The position numbers and the translations under genes are program-made. The notes under the pieces were generated by a model. The model was not told the DNA's origin. It did not search any database and saw nothing but the letters and a program-made list of their open reading frames with translations. This document shows positions 1-8,326 of a DNA stretch of 64,000 nt, one piece after another. This DNA comes from Paracnuella aquatica (GTDB taxonomy: Bacteria; Bacteroidota; Bacteroidia; Chitinophagales; Chitinophagaceae). The number at the start of each line of letters is the position of its first letter. Within the stretch, counting starts at the first letter, position 1. Location: NCBI RefSeq assembly GCF_003332885.2, contig NZ_QOWJ01000007.1:124001-188000 (forward strand), given 5' to 3'.

Positions 1-41
1 GTAACGGGCAATGATATTAAGCAACAAAATCAATAAAAGCC

Positions 42-476
42 ATGACTAATACTAACTCCGGCGCAGGCACCCCCACGCCGTTTCAGCAAACTTACTTCCA
101 CGGTACAAAAGCCGATCTGAGCATTGGCGACCTGGTCGAGGTTGGCTTTAGCTCCAATTTTGGGCAACGGGTAAAAGCAAAATATATTTTTTTAACAGCA
201 ACATTGGATGCGGCAATCTGGGGCGCTGAACTGGCTGAAGGCACCGGTAGGGAACGCATCTATTTAGTGGAACCTACCGGCCCCATCGAAGATGACCCGG
301 ACCTGACGGACCGGAAGTTTCCCGGCAATCCAACTAAATCATATCGCTCTACGCAGCCATTTCGAGTGGTGGGAGAGGTGGCGGCATGGCAGGGCCACAA
401 TGCAGAACAGGTGCAGGCAATGAAAGATGGCCTGGCTAAACTAAAGGCAGCAGGCGTGCAGTCGTTGAATGATTAG
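42..476 (+). CDS. arr: Rifampin ADP-ribosyltransferase (Arr family)
   Basis: The 144-residue protein matches the Arr family over its whole length. Arr enzymes transfer ADP-ribose from NAD+ to the C23 hydroxyl of rifamycins and inactivate them in the cytoplasm. Visible hallmarks are YFHGTKADL near residue 18, the central FLTATLDAAIWGAELA block, the EPTGPIEDDPDLTDRKFPGNPT block and the SYRSTQPFRVVGEV segment. The usual family length is about 140 residues, so the gene looks intact. The ATG is the first in frame. Its left neighbour lies outside the window. On the right it converges with trigger factor across a strong two-way terminator. No integron site or insertion sequence is seen, so this looks like a chromosomal copy. 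Family assignment is firm; the actual resistance level is inference. Confidence 0.93.
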   Translation: MTNTNSGAGTPTPFQQTYFHGTKADLSIGDLVEVGFSSNFGQRVKAKYIFLTATLDAAIWGAELAEGTGRERIYLVEPTGPIEDDPDLTDRKFPGNPTKSYRSTQPFRVVGEVAAWQGHNAEQVQAMKDGLAKLKAAGVQSLND

Positions 477-542
477 GAAAGGCGAGCTCTGTTTTCAACA
501 ATGAAATACTGCTTTGCAATTTCAACAATTACAAAACGGGCA

Positions 543-582
543 ATAATAAAAGAGCACCAGGAAACTGGTGCTCTTTTATTAT
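543..582. terminator. Bidirectional terminator between arr and tig
   Basis: A hairpin with arms AATAAAAGAGCACCAG and CTGGTGCTCTTTTATT around a GAAA loop. It has an A-rich left arm and a T-rich right arm, so it can stop transcripts from both converging genes. Confidence 0.9.
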
Positions 583-604
583 CATCAACTCAAAATATCA
601 GGGC

Positions 605-1984
605 TTATGAATGATGCACGTGGTTGTGCTCTTCATTCATTTTAATGAATTCGTCTTTTGAAATCACCTGCTCCTGGGCGGCTACTTTTGTTTCGGCCCA
701 CTCAAACAGTTTTTGTGTTTGCAGGCGGTTGTATGCATCCTCAACATACTTGCGGTCCTTCATCATGCGGTCGATGTAGTCGCGCATCCACTCTTGCTCT
801 TCATCGCCGGCACCCATGCCGCCCATGTAGCCAAGCAGTTGATCCTTGGCAAACTGGCGCAGGTCGCTTTGTTCTACTTTAATCTCGTTGTCGGCAATCA
901 GCTTCTCGGTAATCACGCTCCACTTCAGCTGGTTCAAAAACCCGGGGAACTCGGCTTCAACCTGTTCGTCGGTTTTAGCAGTATTGTTTTCGCCCTGTGT
1001 TTTCAGCCAGCGCTTCAGGAACTCGGCAGGGAAATCAACCTGAGTATTATCGAGCAACTGGTGGTACAGCGTATGGTGCAGTTGGTTGCTGGTTTCAGCG
1101 TTCCATTGCTTTTGCAATTCTTCGCGCAGTTTGTTGCGGAAATCCTCTTCGGTTTTTACTTCGGCGTTGGGGAACAGCTGCGCAAAAAACTCTTCGTTCA
1201 GTTCGCGGGGTTCTACCAGTCCTACTTTAGTAATGTCGAGGCGGAAGTGGCGGCCAGTGGCGCTGTCCAGTTCCAGGTCGGTGAGCACAGCGGCTTTGCG
1301 GTCCTGTCCGTCAAACGCTTCATCCAGCGAAACCTGGATGGTGTCGCCTACTTTTTTGCCCATCAGCGAGGGGCGGATGCTTTCAGCAAAATATTTTACC
1401 AGCAGCGAATTGTCTTTGCGGATACCGCCTTCCACTTCATTGCCATCTGCGTCGGTTTCAACAAAAGTTACGTTCAGTACATTCTCGTCGCTGTTTACAG
1501 CGTCGGGTTCGCTCATGTTGCCAAAGCGGTTGCGCAGGCGCTCAATTTCCTCGTTCAGCATTTCGTCGGAAATATCCACTTTGTAGCGGGTAATGTTCAA
1601 CGAGCCGAGGTCAGGCGTTTGAAACTCGGGTTTCATGCCTACTTCAAAAGTAAACGAGTAGTCGGCAGGCTTAGCCATATCCAGTTGGCCCAGGTTCAGG
1701 TCAACGGGCAGGGGCTGGGCAAAAATGTCCAAGTTTTCGGTCTGCAGGTAGCCAAACACTTCTTTGTCTACAATGCGCAGCACCTCGTCAACAAACAAGG
1801 ATTTGCCATACATTTTGCGGATCAGTCCAGAAGGCACCATGCCTTTGCGGAAGCCGGGAATGTTGGCTTTTTTGCTGTAATCTTTCAGCGCTTTTTCAAA
1901 AGCAGGCAGGTAGTCCTCTTTTGCAATGGTAATATTCAGGTGCTTATGCAGGGGGGCAACCTCCTGCTGGATAATTGTTGCCAT
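605..1984 (-). CDS. tig: Trigger factor
   Basis: A ribosome-associated chaperone of 459 residues that binds nascent chains at the tunnel exit. The N-terminal ribosome-docking signature GFRKGMVP is at residues 44-51. It is followed by a degenerate FKBP-like middle region and a long helical C-terminal chaperone domain ending in a His-rich tail (EEHNHVHHS). The ATG at 1984 gives MATIIQQEVAPLHKHL, which fits the family better than an upstream in-frame extension of 13 residues. The gene ends facing arr. Upstream lie a family A repeat and tRNA-Leu. Bacteroidota trigger factors often have a poorly conserved isomerase domain, so peptidyl-prolyl isomerase activity is uncertain. Confidence 0.93.
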   Translation of the reverse strand: MATIIQQEVAPLHKHLNITIAKEDYLPAFEKALKDYSKKANIPGFRKGMVPSGLIRKMYGKSLFVDEVLRIVDKEVFGYLQTENLDIFAQPLPVDLNLGQLDMAKPADYSFTFEVGMKPEFQTPDLGSLNITRYKVDISDEMLNEEIERLRNRFGNMSEPDAVNSDENVLNVTFVETDADGNEVEGGIRKDNSLLVKYFAESIRPSLMGKKVGDTIQVSLDEAFDGQDRKAAVLTDLELDSATGRHFRLDITKVGLVEPRELNEEFFAQLFPNAEVKTEEDFRNKLREELQKQWNAETSNQLHHTLYHQLLDNTQVDFPAEFLKRWLKTQGENNTAKTDEQVEAEFPGFLNQLKWSVITEKLIADNEIKVEQSDLRQFAKDQLLGYMGGMGAGDEEQEWMRDYIDRMMKDRKYVEDAYNRLQTQKLFEWAETKVAAQEQVISKDEFIKMNEEHNHVHHS

Positions 1985-2002
1985 GTGTAAATAGGTTGTG
2001 TA

Positions 2003-2100
2003 TGAATGTCGAACAAGGAACAAGAAATAAAGAATGGCGAAGGAAAAATTACTTCATCATTCATCTGTTCCTTGTTCCTTGTTCTTTATTCGTTCCGTTC
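2003..2100. repeat. Family A inverted repeat (compact copy)
   Basis: Arms GAACAAGGAACAAGAAATAAAG and CTTTATTcgttcc-type words (left about 2003-2041, right about 2062-2100) form a long imperfect hairpin between tig and tRNA-Leu. The words GAACAAGGAACAAG and TTCCTTGTTCCTTGTTC recur near 4.6, 5.1, 18.7, 49.8 and 62.8 kb. Confidence 0.75.
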
Positions 2101-2106
2101 AGTCTG

Positions 2107-2188
2107 TGCGGGTGGAGGGACTCGAACCCCCATGCCTCGCGGCGCCAGATCCTAAGTCTGGTACGTCTACCAATTTCGCCACACCCGC
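2107..2188 (-). tRNA. tRNA-Leu (anticodon UAG)
   Basis: Read on the minus strand, the acceptor arms GCGGGTG and CACCCGC pair. The anticodon stem CCAGA/TCTGG encloses the loop CTTAGGA, giving anticodon UAG. The T arm GGGGGTTCGAGTCCCTC is present, and a long variable arm marks a class II tRNA. The length is 82 nt with discriminator A. CCA is not fully encoded; the genome reads ACA after the acceptor stem. Confidence 0.95.
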
Positions 2189-2275
2189 TTTTTTTTGTTC
2201 CGAGAAGTGAGTTGTGAGTTCCGAGTAAATTACTCGCAGCTCGCAGCTAAAGGCTCAAAGCTCGCAACAGGGCGG

Positions 2276-2283
2276 CAAAAGTA
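2276..2283 (-). promoter_or_regulatory. Possible -7 box for tRNA-Leu
   Basis: TACTTTTG on the minus strand matches the Bacteroidota TAnnTTTG element. It lies 87 nt upstream of the mature tRNA 5' end. A match of this kind can occur by chance. Confidence 0.4.
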
Positions 2284-2359
2284 AGTCTTTTTGCTAAAGT
2301 TGAACAGCCTTTTTGCAGGTAAAAAAAATTACCCCTGCTTTGGTGTAAATTCGTGGTTC

Positions 2360-4600
2360 ATGGAAACCGTAGCGCAGAAACCGAAGTACAACCTCAATGA
2401 AGAACAGGAGAAAAAGCTCATTCTCCGTGAATACCGTGCCCTGCTCCGATGCCTCAAAACCCGCCTCAAGCCCGGCGACCGGCGCCTGCTGCGGCATGCC
2501 TTTGAAATGGCCGCCGATGCACACAAAAGCATGCGCCGAAAAAGCGGTGAGCCTTATATTTTGCACCCGCTGGCCGTGGCCCGCATTTGTGTGGAAGAAA
2601 TAGGTTTGGGTGTGCGCTCCACCATTTGTTCGCTGCTGCACGACACTGTCGAAGACACCGATATTTCGCTGGACGATATCCAACGGGAGTTTGGCTCCGA
2701 GATCGCTAAGATCGTGGACGGCCTTACCAAAATTTCCAACGTAATCGATGTCAATGCATCGCAGCAAGCGGAAAATTTTAAGAAAATACTGCTGACGCTT
2801 ACCGACGACCCGCGGGTTATTTTAATAAAACTGTCGGACCGCCTACACAACATGCGTACCCTCGACAGCATGAAGCAGGAAAAGCAACTCAAGATTGCTT
2901 CGGAAACGGTGTACGTGTATGCGCCGCTGGCGCACCGCATGGGCCTGTACAACATGAAAACGGAAATGGAAGACCTTTCCATGAAGTACCTCGAGCCCGA
3001 CACCTATCGCGAAATTGCCCGCAAGCTTTCAGAAACCCGCCGCGAACGTTCCCGGTTCATCAACGAATTCATCAAGCCGCTGAAAGATAAACTGGACACC
3101 ACCGGTCTTGATTTTGAAATATACGGCCGCCCCAAAAGCATCCATTCCATTTGGAACAAAATGAAGAAAAAAGGCGTCGCCTTTGAAGAGGTGTACGACC
3201 TGTTTGCCATCCGGGTGATCCTGAACGCGCCGCCCGAGCGGGAAAAAGAGGACTGCTGGAAAGTGTACTCGATGGTGACGGATGAATACAACCCATCGCC
3301 CGAGCGGCTGCGCGACTGGCTGAGCAACCCGAAAAGCAACGGCTACGAAGCGCTGCACACCACCGTGATGGGCCCTAACGGTAAATGGGTGGAAGTGCAG
3401 ATCCGTACCCGCCGCATGAACGAGATTGCCGAAAAAGGCCTGGCCGCCCACTGGAAATATAAAGAAGGCAACAACGAGGAAAACCGTTTTGATAAATGGT
3501 TCAACCAGATCCGCGAGGTAATCACCACGCAGGATATTGACTCGGTGGATTTCCTGTCCGATTTCAAGCGTTCGTTCTTGGCCGAAGAAATTTACGTGTA
3601 CACGCCCAAGGGCGATGTAAAAATGCTACCGGTTGGCGCATCGGCACTGGACTTTGCTTTTTCGGTGCACAGCCAGGTGGGTAGTAAATGTATTGGCGCC
3701 AAGGTAAACCACAAGCTGGTGCCCATTTCGCACAAACTGCGCAGCGGCGACCAGGTGGAGATCATTACTTCGGGTAAACAAAAACCCACCGAGGACTGGC
3801 TCAACTTTGTGGTGACGGCTAAGGCCCGCACCAAGATCAAAGATGCGCTGAAAGAGCAGAAAAAGACCATTGCCGAAGAAGGTAAATACACGCTGCAACG
3901 CAAGCTGGAAGCCATTGGCGCCGCACTGAACCCACACAATGTGGAGGAACTAATGAACCACTACAAGCTGGGATCGGCGCTGGACCTGTATTATGGCATT
4001 GCGGTCAAAAGCATTGACCTCAAAGACCTGAAAGAATTCAAGGTTATTGGCGACCGCCTGGAAATACCGAAGCCCGAAAAGGTGCACCTGGAGCCGAAGC
4101 CAGCCCACGATCCCGCCAAGATTCCGCACAAAGACACGGAGCTGATCATCTTTGGTGAAAGCAGCGACAAGATCATGTACAACCTGGCCAATTGCTGCAA
4201 GCCCATTCCGGGCGACGATGTATTTGGCTTTGTTACAACCGGAAAAGGACTTACCATTCACCGCACCACTTGTCCCAACGCCGCCAAGCTGATGGCCAAC
4301 TACGGCCACCGCATTGTAAAAACCAAGTGGGCCAAAAACAAGGAAATTTCTTTCCTCACCGGCCTCCGCATCATTGGTATGGACGATGTGGGCATCATCA
4401 ATAAAATCACCAACATTATTTCCGGCGATATGCGCCTCAATATTTCAGCCCTCACCATCGAGTCGACCGAAGGCGTGTTTGAAGGTTCCATCAAGCTGTT
4501 TGTGCACGACAAAGAGGAACTAGAAGAATTGGTAGGCCGCCTCCTGAGCCTCAACGGCATCCACACTGTGGAACGCTTTGAAACCGACACGGCAGCGTAG
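2360..4600 (+). CDS. RelA/SpoT family (p)ppGpp synthetase/hydrolase
   Basis: A long RSH enzyme of 746 residues that makes and degrades the stringent-response alarmone (p)ppGpp. The N-terminal hydrolase domain carries HP (about 69-70) and HDTVED (94-99), the metal-binding HD and catalytic ED motifs, so hydrolase activity looks intact. The synthetase domain includes YGRPKSIHSIWNKMKKKG and the AIRVIL strand. A TGS domain (EIYVYTPKGDVKMLPVGAS), a conserved Cys-containing region (NLANCCKPIPGDD) and a C-terminal ACT domain (GIINKITNIISGDM) follow. The ATG at 2360 begins METVAQKPKYNL; an upstream in-frame extension lacks family similarity. A family A repeat begins directly after the stop codon. Confidence 0.95.
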   Translation: METVAQKPKYNLNEEQEKKLILREYRALLRCLKTRLKPGDRRLLRHAFEMAADAHKSMRRKSGEPYILHPLAVARICVEEIGLGVRSTICSLLHDTVEDTDISLDDIQREFGSEIAKIVDGLTKISNVIDVNASQQAENFKKILLTLTDDPRVILIKLSDRLHNMRTLDSMKQEKQLKIASETVYVYAPLAHRMGLYNMKTEMEDLSMKYLEPDTYREIARKLSETRRERSRFINEFIKPLKDKLDTTGLDFEIYGRPKSIHSIWNKMKKKGVAFEEVYDLFAIRVILNAPPEREKEDCWKVYSMVTDEYNPSPERLRDWLSNPKSNGYEALHTTVMGPNGKWVEVQIRTRRMNEIAEKGLAAHWKYKEGNNEENRFDKWFNQIREVITTQDIDSVDFLSDFKRSFLAEEIYVYTPKGDVKMLPVGASALDFAFSVHSQVGSKCIGAKVNHKLVPISHKLRSGDQVEIITSGKQKPTEDWLNFVVTAKARTKIKDALKEQKKTIAEEGKYTLQRKLEAIGAALNPHNVEELMNHYKLGSALDLYYGIAVKSIDLKDLKEFKVIGDRLEIPKPEKVHLEPKPAHDPAKIPHKDTELIIFGESSDKIMYNLANCCKPIPGDDVFGFVTTGKGLTIHRTTCPNAAKLMANYGHRIVKTKWAKNKEISFLTGLRIIGMDDVGIINKITNIISGDMRLNISALTIESTEGVFEGSIKLFVHDKEELEELVGRLLSLNGIHTVERFETDTAA

Positions 4601-5137
4601 GGAATGTCGAACGGACGAACAAGGAATTTCGAACGGATAAAGTTGGAGATAGAATAACGAACAAGGAACAAGGAATGTCGAATGACGAAGGGGGGGTATG
4701 AATGATGCAATATGATTTATGAATTTGGCGGAGCGAAATAGTAAATAACGAACAATAGATTATTGCCGATGATTGGGCATAGCCCAATCCTGTTGGTAGC
4801 AAATTTCTGCAACGAATACAACCTTGTTCGTTGATCGTAGATCAACCCTATGAATTGAATTGTTGCCGTCAATATTGCAAAACGCATTGCCTCAAAAAAT
4901 CGCTCTTTCAAAACTTGCTGCCAACTTTTTATGGCTGCATTCAAAATATTTATCTAAAAAAATCGCACTTCATTTATTGATCTTCAATCCCTTTCCCACA
5001 CATTCATCCCCAACTAATAATCAATTATTCATAATTAATAATTTCCCTTTCTCCCGACTTCATCTGTTCGAAATTCCTTGTTCGTCTGTTCGATATTCTC
5101 CCTTTCCTTATCCATCTGTTCGTCATTCCAACCCCCT
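4601..5137. repeat. Family A repeat pair enclosing a 370-nt AT-rich core
   Basis: This fills the 575-nt gap between relA/spoT and purA. The left arm (4601-4690) begins at the base after the relA stop with GGAATGTCGAACGGACG, then GAACAAGGAACAAGG words. The right arm (about 5066-5137) is its inverted counterpart (ATTCCTTGTTCGTCTG). The core (4700-5060) contains two perfect small palindromes: GATTGGGC-ATA-GCCCAATC at 4771-4789 and GTTGATC-GTA-GATCAAC at 4830-4846. It ends in an AT-rich TAATTATTCATAATTAAT-like stretch. No credible gene is seen. Confidence 0.75.
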
Positions 5138-5144
5138 TTTCTCC

Positions 5145-5152
5145 TACTTTTG
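5145..5152 (+). promoter_or_regulatory. purA promoter -7 box
   Basis: TACTTTTG, a perfect TAnnTTTG, lies 23 nt before the purA ATG. The family A right arm ends about 10-15 nt upstream, so the -33 position falls inside repeat sequence. Confidence 0.6.
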
Positions 5153-5175
5153 CCACTTAATAATCATTATCTATT

Positions 5176-6444
5176 ATGGTTGACGTTATTCTGGGCCTTC
5201 AGTGGGGCGATGAAGGCAAGGGCAAGATCGTAGATTACTTTGCAAAAGATTATGACCTTATTGCCCGTTTCCAGGGCGGCCCCAATGCCGGCCACACCCT
5301 GTATGTAAACGATCAAAAGATTGTACTGCACCAGATCCCATCTGGTGTATTTCATCAAAATACCGTGAACCTTATTGGCAATGGCGTGGTGCTCGATCCG
5401 GTTACGCTGCGCCGCGAGGCTGACTCGGTGGCAAAGTTTGGAGTGGACCTGAAAAAGAACCTGTTTATTTCCGAACGTACCAATGTTATTCTGCCTACGC
5501 ACCGTGCACTGGACAAAGCCGCCGAAATAGCCAAGGGCAACGACAAGATCGGTTCTACGCTTAAAGGCATCGGGCCTGCGTATATGGACAAAACCGGCCG
5601 CAATGCCATCCGTGTGGGCGACCTGCTGCACAAAAGCTTTACCACCAACTACATCAAGCTGCGCCTGAAACACCAGCGCCTGCTGGATAATTATAATTTC
5701 CAGGAAGACATCACGGCCTGGGAAGAAGACTTTTTTGAGGCCATCGAATTTTTGCGCAGCCTCAACATCGTCAACGGCGAATACTTTATCAACGACCGCA
5801 TCAGCAAGGGGCAAAAAGTGCTGGCCGAAGGCGCACAGGGCTCCATGCTCGATATCGATTTTGGTACCTTCCCGTTTGTTACATCAAGCAACACCATCTC
5901 TGCCGGCGTATGTAATGGGCTGGGTGTGGCGCCGCAAAAAATCCGCGAGGTGATTGGCGTTTCCAAAGCTTATTGCACCCGCGTGGGCAGCGGTCCGTTC
6001 CCCACCGAACTGGAAGATGCAACCGGCGAAGAGCTGCGCAAAATAGGCAACGAATTTGGCGCCACCACCGGCCGTCCACGCCGCTGTGGTTGGATGGACC
6101 TGGTAGCCCTGCGTTTTGCCAACATGATCAACGGCGTTACGCAAATGGTGATCACCAAAGCCGACGTACTCGATAAGTTTGAAGACCTGCAGGTGTGCAC
6201 CAAATACAAGATCAATGGCGAGGAAACCGACCAGGTGCCTTTCCAAATGACCTGGAATAAAATTGAGCCCGTTTACCAGCAATTCAAAGGCTGGAAAATG
6301 GATTCATCTGTATTAAAATCGGAAGCCGAACTGCCCGAGGCAATGACCTCTTACATGCAGTTCCTGAACGCCCATTCGGGTGCCCCGGTACGCTATATTT
6401 CCAATGGTCCCGGCCGCGACCAGATCGTGAAGATCGACGGATAA
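5176..6444 (+). CDS. purA: Adenylosuccinate synthase
   Basis: Catalyses GTP-dependent joining of IMP and aspartate to adenylosuccinate, the first committed step to AMP, in the cytoplasm. The 422 residues are full length for the family. GDEGKGK at residues 11-17 is the GTP-binding P-loop carrying the catalytic Asp. GGPNAGHTLY and the GATTGRPRRCGWMDL block are further diagnostic motifs. The start follows the usual MVDVILGLQWGDEGKG opening. A TAnnTTTG box sits upstream and a strong terminator follows. Confidence 0.97.
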   Translation: MVDVILGLQWGDEGKGKIVDYFAKDYDLIARFQGGPNAGHTLYVNDQKIVLHQIPSGVFHQNTVNLIGNGVVLDPVTLRREADSVAKFGVDLKKNLFISERTNVILPTHRALDKAAEIAKGNDKIGSTLKGIGPAYMDKTGRNAIRVGDLLHKSFTTNYIKLRLKHQRLLDNYNFQEDITAWEEDFFEAIEFLRSLNIVNGEYFINDRISKGQKVLAEGAQGSMLDIDFGTFPFVTSSNTISAGVCNGLGVAPQKIREVIGVSKAYCTRVGSGPFPTELEDATGEELRKIGNEFGATTGRPRRCGWMDLVALRFANMINGVTQMVITKADVLDKFEDLQVCTKYKINGEETDQVPFQMTWNKIEPVYQQFKGWKMDSSVLKSEAELPEAMTSYMQFLNAHSGAPVRYISNGPGRDQIVKIDG

Positions 6445-6475
6445 TTTTGTTGAACCATACAGGCACAAAGGCTAG

Positions 6476-6513
6476 AAGATGCACCAGGAGATTCTCTTGG
6501 TGCATCTTTTTTT
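6476..6513 (+). terminator. purA terminator
   Basis: Stem AAGATGCACCA / TGGTGCATCTT, extended by GGAGA/TCTCT with one mismatch, then a T-run. The stem core AGATGCACCA recurs in the susD terminator at 37.1 kb. Confidence 0.9.
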
Positions 6514-6607
6514 CTTCGCGTCTTAGTGGTTGAAAAAATGCTCTGTAAAAAATTTGGCGGAATGAAAATTGGGCCCAAATTTTACACCCGATAACGCTTA
6601 TAAGATT

Positions 6608-6958
6608 ATGGTTGCACACACACTTGAGTTCGGATTGGAAGAGGCCCTGGAGCCCCAGATATTTACAGCAATGGCCAAAGGCCGTTCGGCCAAAAAAGCC
6701 GAGGACGAAGCAGCAGACGATGATGACGATGTAGCCGACGAAGACGAAAAGGACGATTGGGAAAAAGGCGAAGAAGAAGAAGCCTGGGATCCCGACTTCG
6801 AGGAGTTTGACCTGCCCAAATCAAAGAAAGGCGGTGGTAAAAAAGACGCGGACGACGATGAGGATTTCAAGATCGAAGACGACCCCGAATTCAAAGACCT
6901 GTTTGGCGGCGGCGGACGCGGTGGCAACAGCTTTGATGATGAGGACGACGATTTTTAA
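6608..6958 (+). CDS. Small highly acidic protein of unknown function
   Basis: The protein has 116 residues. A short conserved-looking head (MVAHTLEFGLEEALEPQIFTAMAKGRSAKK) is followed by a tail composed almost wholly of Asp, Glu, Gly, Lys and Ser, ending in FDDEDDDF. No signal peptide or membrane segment is seen. The ATG at 6608 is preferred over one 39 nt upstream because the head then starts cleanly. The stop codon is directly followed by the ATG of the pabB-like gene, so the two are translationally linked. The strong negative charge suggests a disordered, perhaps chaperone-like or nucleic-acid-mimicking role, but no function can be assigned from sequence. Confidence 0.8.
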   Translation: MVAHTLEFGLEEALEPQIFTAMAKGRSAKKAEDEAADDDDDVADEDEKDDWEKGEEEEAWDPDFEEFDLPKSKKGGGKKDADDDEDFKIEDDPEFKDLFGGGGRGGNSFDDEDDDF

Positions 6959-8251
6959 ATGAAGCACGATACAGCACCGCTGGCAACTGCAGTCTTTACT
7001 TTTCCTGATCTGCAATTGCTCCAGCAGAAAATGTTGAACTGGGCCTCCCGGTTCAACATTTTTCTTTTTCTGGATGGGCAGCAATCCAATTTTGCGCCGC
7101 GTCATTACGAGTGTCTGCTTGCTGTGGGCCAACGGGCAAGCGTAACCGAAAACTTGCAGAAACTGGATGATTTTACCAGCAGTGGCCGCTGGTGTTTTGG
7201 TCACTTAAGCTACGATCTAAAGAACAGCCTGCACCCAATCCACACCGTAAAAAACGACCCGGTCGGTTTTCCCGCATTTTATTTTTTTGAGCCGGAAACA
7301 GTCATTACTATTAACGGTAATGAAGCCACCATTACCGCAACAAACCCAGACGCCGTTTGGCAACAAATATTAGCCGAATCAATCACAGGAAAAGGACAGC
7401 AGCAACCGGTGCAACTGCAGCCTCGGCTAACCAAAGAGGAGTACCTCGATGCCATCCGCAAATTGCAACAACACATTGTGCGGGGCGATTGTTACGAGAT
7501 CAATTTTTGTCAGGAGTTTTTTGCACAAAAGGCTGCTATCAACCCGGTGCACCTGTTTCAGAAGCTGGCTACGGCCAGCCCGGCGCCGTTCGCCGCTTTG
7601 TACAAACTGCACCAACATTATCTTATTTCCGCCAGCCCCGAACGTTTTTTAACTCGGCAAAACGGACGGCTCATTGCGCAGCCTATGAAAGGCACGGCCC
7701 GCCGCAATACCACCAATGCTGTAGCCGACGAACAGTTGAAAAAGGATTTGTACACCAGCCCGAAAGAACGTTCGGAGAACGTGATGATTGTAGACCTGGT
7801 ACGCAACGATTTGTCGCAGGTGTGCCAGCAGGCTTCGGTAGGCGTGGATGAATTATTTGGCATTTACAGTTTTCCGCAGGTACACCAGATGGTTTCCACG
7901 GTGAGCGGCCAGCAACGGCCCGGCGTTTCATTTATCGAGATATTAAAAGCAAATTTCCCCATGGGCTCCATGACCGGTGCGCCCAAGCTGCGGGTAATGC
8001 AATTGATCGATCAATACGAGGCCACAGCCCGTGGCCTTTTTTCCGGCTCGGTAGGTTATATCCAACCCAATGGCGATTTTGATTTTAACGTGATCATCCG
8101 CAGCGTGCTGTACAATGCCGCAACCGGTTATGTTTCCTGCCCGGTAGGCTCGGGTATTACTTTTTACAGCGACGCAGAAAAGGAGTGGGAAGAATGCTTG
8201 CTGAAAGTGGCCACCATCCGGAAGGTTTTAGAAGGAATGACCAATGGCTGA
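6959..8251 (+). CDS. pabB: Chorismate-binding enzyme, aminodeoxychorismate synthase component I
   Basis: The 430-residue protein belongs to the anthranilate/aminodeoxychorismate synthase component I family, which aminates chorismate; PabB feeds folate synthesis. Diagnostic C-terminal motifs are QPMKGTARR, ERSENVMIVDLVRNDL, GSMTGAPKLRVMQLID and PVGSGITFYSDAEKEWEE. The PMKGT signature (rather than PIxGT) fits PabB better than TrpE. No trp genes or glutamine amidotransferase lie nearby, which also favours PabB. It starts immediately after the acidic protein stop codon. Its last codons overlap a family J inverted repeat. Confidence 0.88.
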   Translation: MKHDTAPLATAVFTFPDLQLLQQKMLNWASRFNIFLFLDGQQSNFAPRHYECLLAVGQRASVTENLQKLDDFTSSGRWCFGHLSYDLKNSLHPIHTVKNDPVGFPAFYFFEPETVITINGNEATITATNPDAVWQQILAESITGKGQQQPVQLQPRLTKEEYLDAIRKLQQHIVRGDCYEINFCQEFFAQKAAINPVHLFQKLATASPAPFAALYKLHQHYLISASPERFLTRQNGRLIAQPMKGTARRNTTNAVADEQLKKDLYTSPKERSENVMIVDLVRNDLSQVCQQASVGVDELFGIYSFPQVHQMVSTVSGQQRPGVSFIEILKANFPMGSMTGAPKLRVMQLIDQYEATARGLFSGSVGYIQPNGDFDFNVIIRSVLYNAATGYVSCPVGSGITFYSDAEKEWEECLLKVATIRKVLEGMTNG

Positions 8252-8318
8252 TTTCTGATCTTTCGATGTCGGATGATTACTTTTTAAATTCGACATCGAA
8301 ACATCCGACATCAGCCAT
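8244..8318. repeat. Family J inverted repeat between convergent genes
   Basis: The left arm starts inside the pabB stop region (ATGGCTGAT) and continues to TTTCGATGTCGGATG. The right arm is CGACATCGAAACATCCGACATC then AGCCAT in pieces. The two ends ATGGCTGAT/ATCAGCCAT and the inner TTTCGATGTCG/CGACATCGAAA pair exactly. No T-run follows. Confidence 0.8.
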
Positions 8319-8326
8319 CCGCAATA

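Noticed and set aside
713-1990. A 425-codon plus-strand frame opposite trigger factor
   Set aside because: It is the antisense frame of tig. The product has no domain logic, while the minus strand encodes a complete trigger factor.
4717-4944. 75-codon minus frame in the relA-purA gap
   Set aside because: It lies across palindromes and repeat arms, has no recognisable domain and no start signal.
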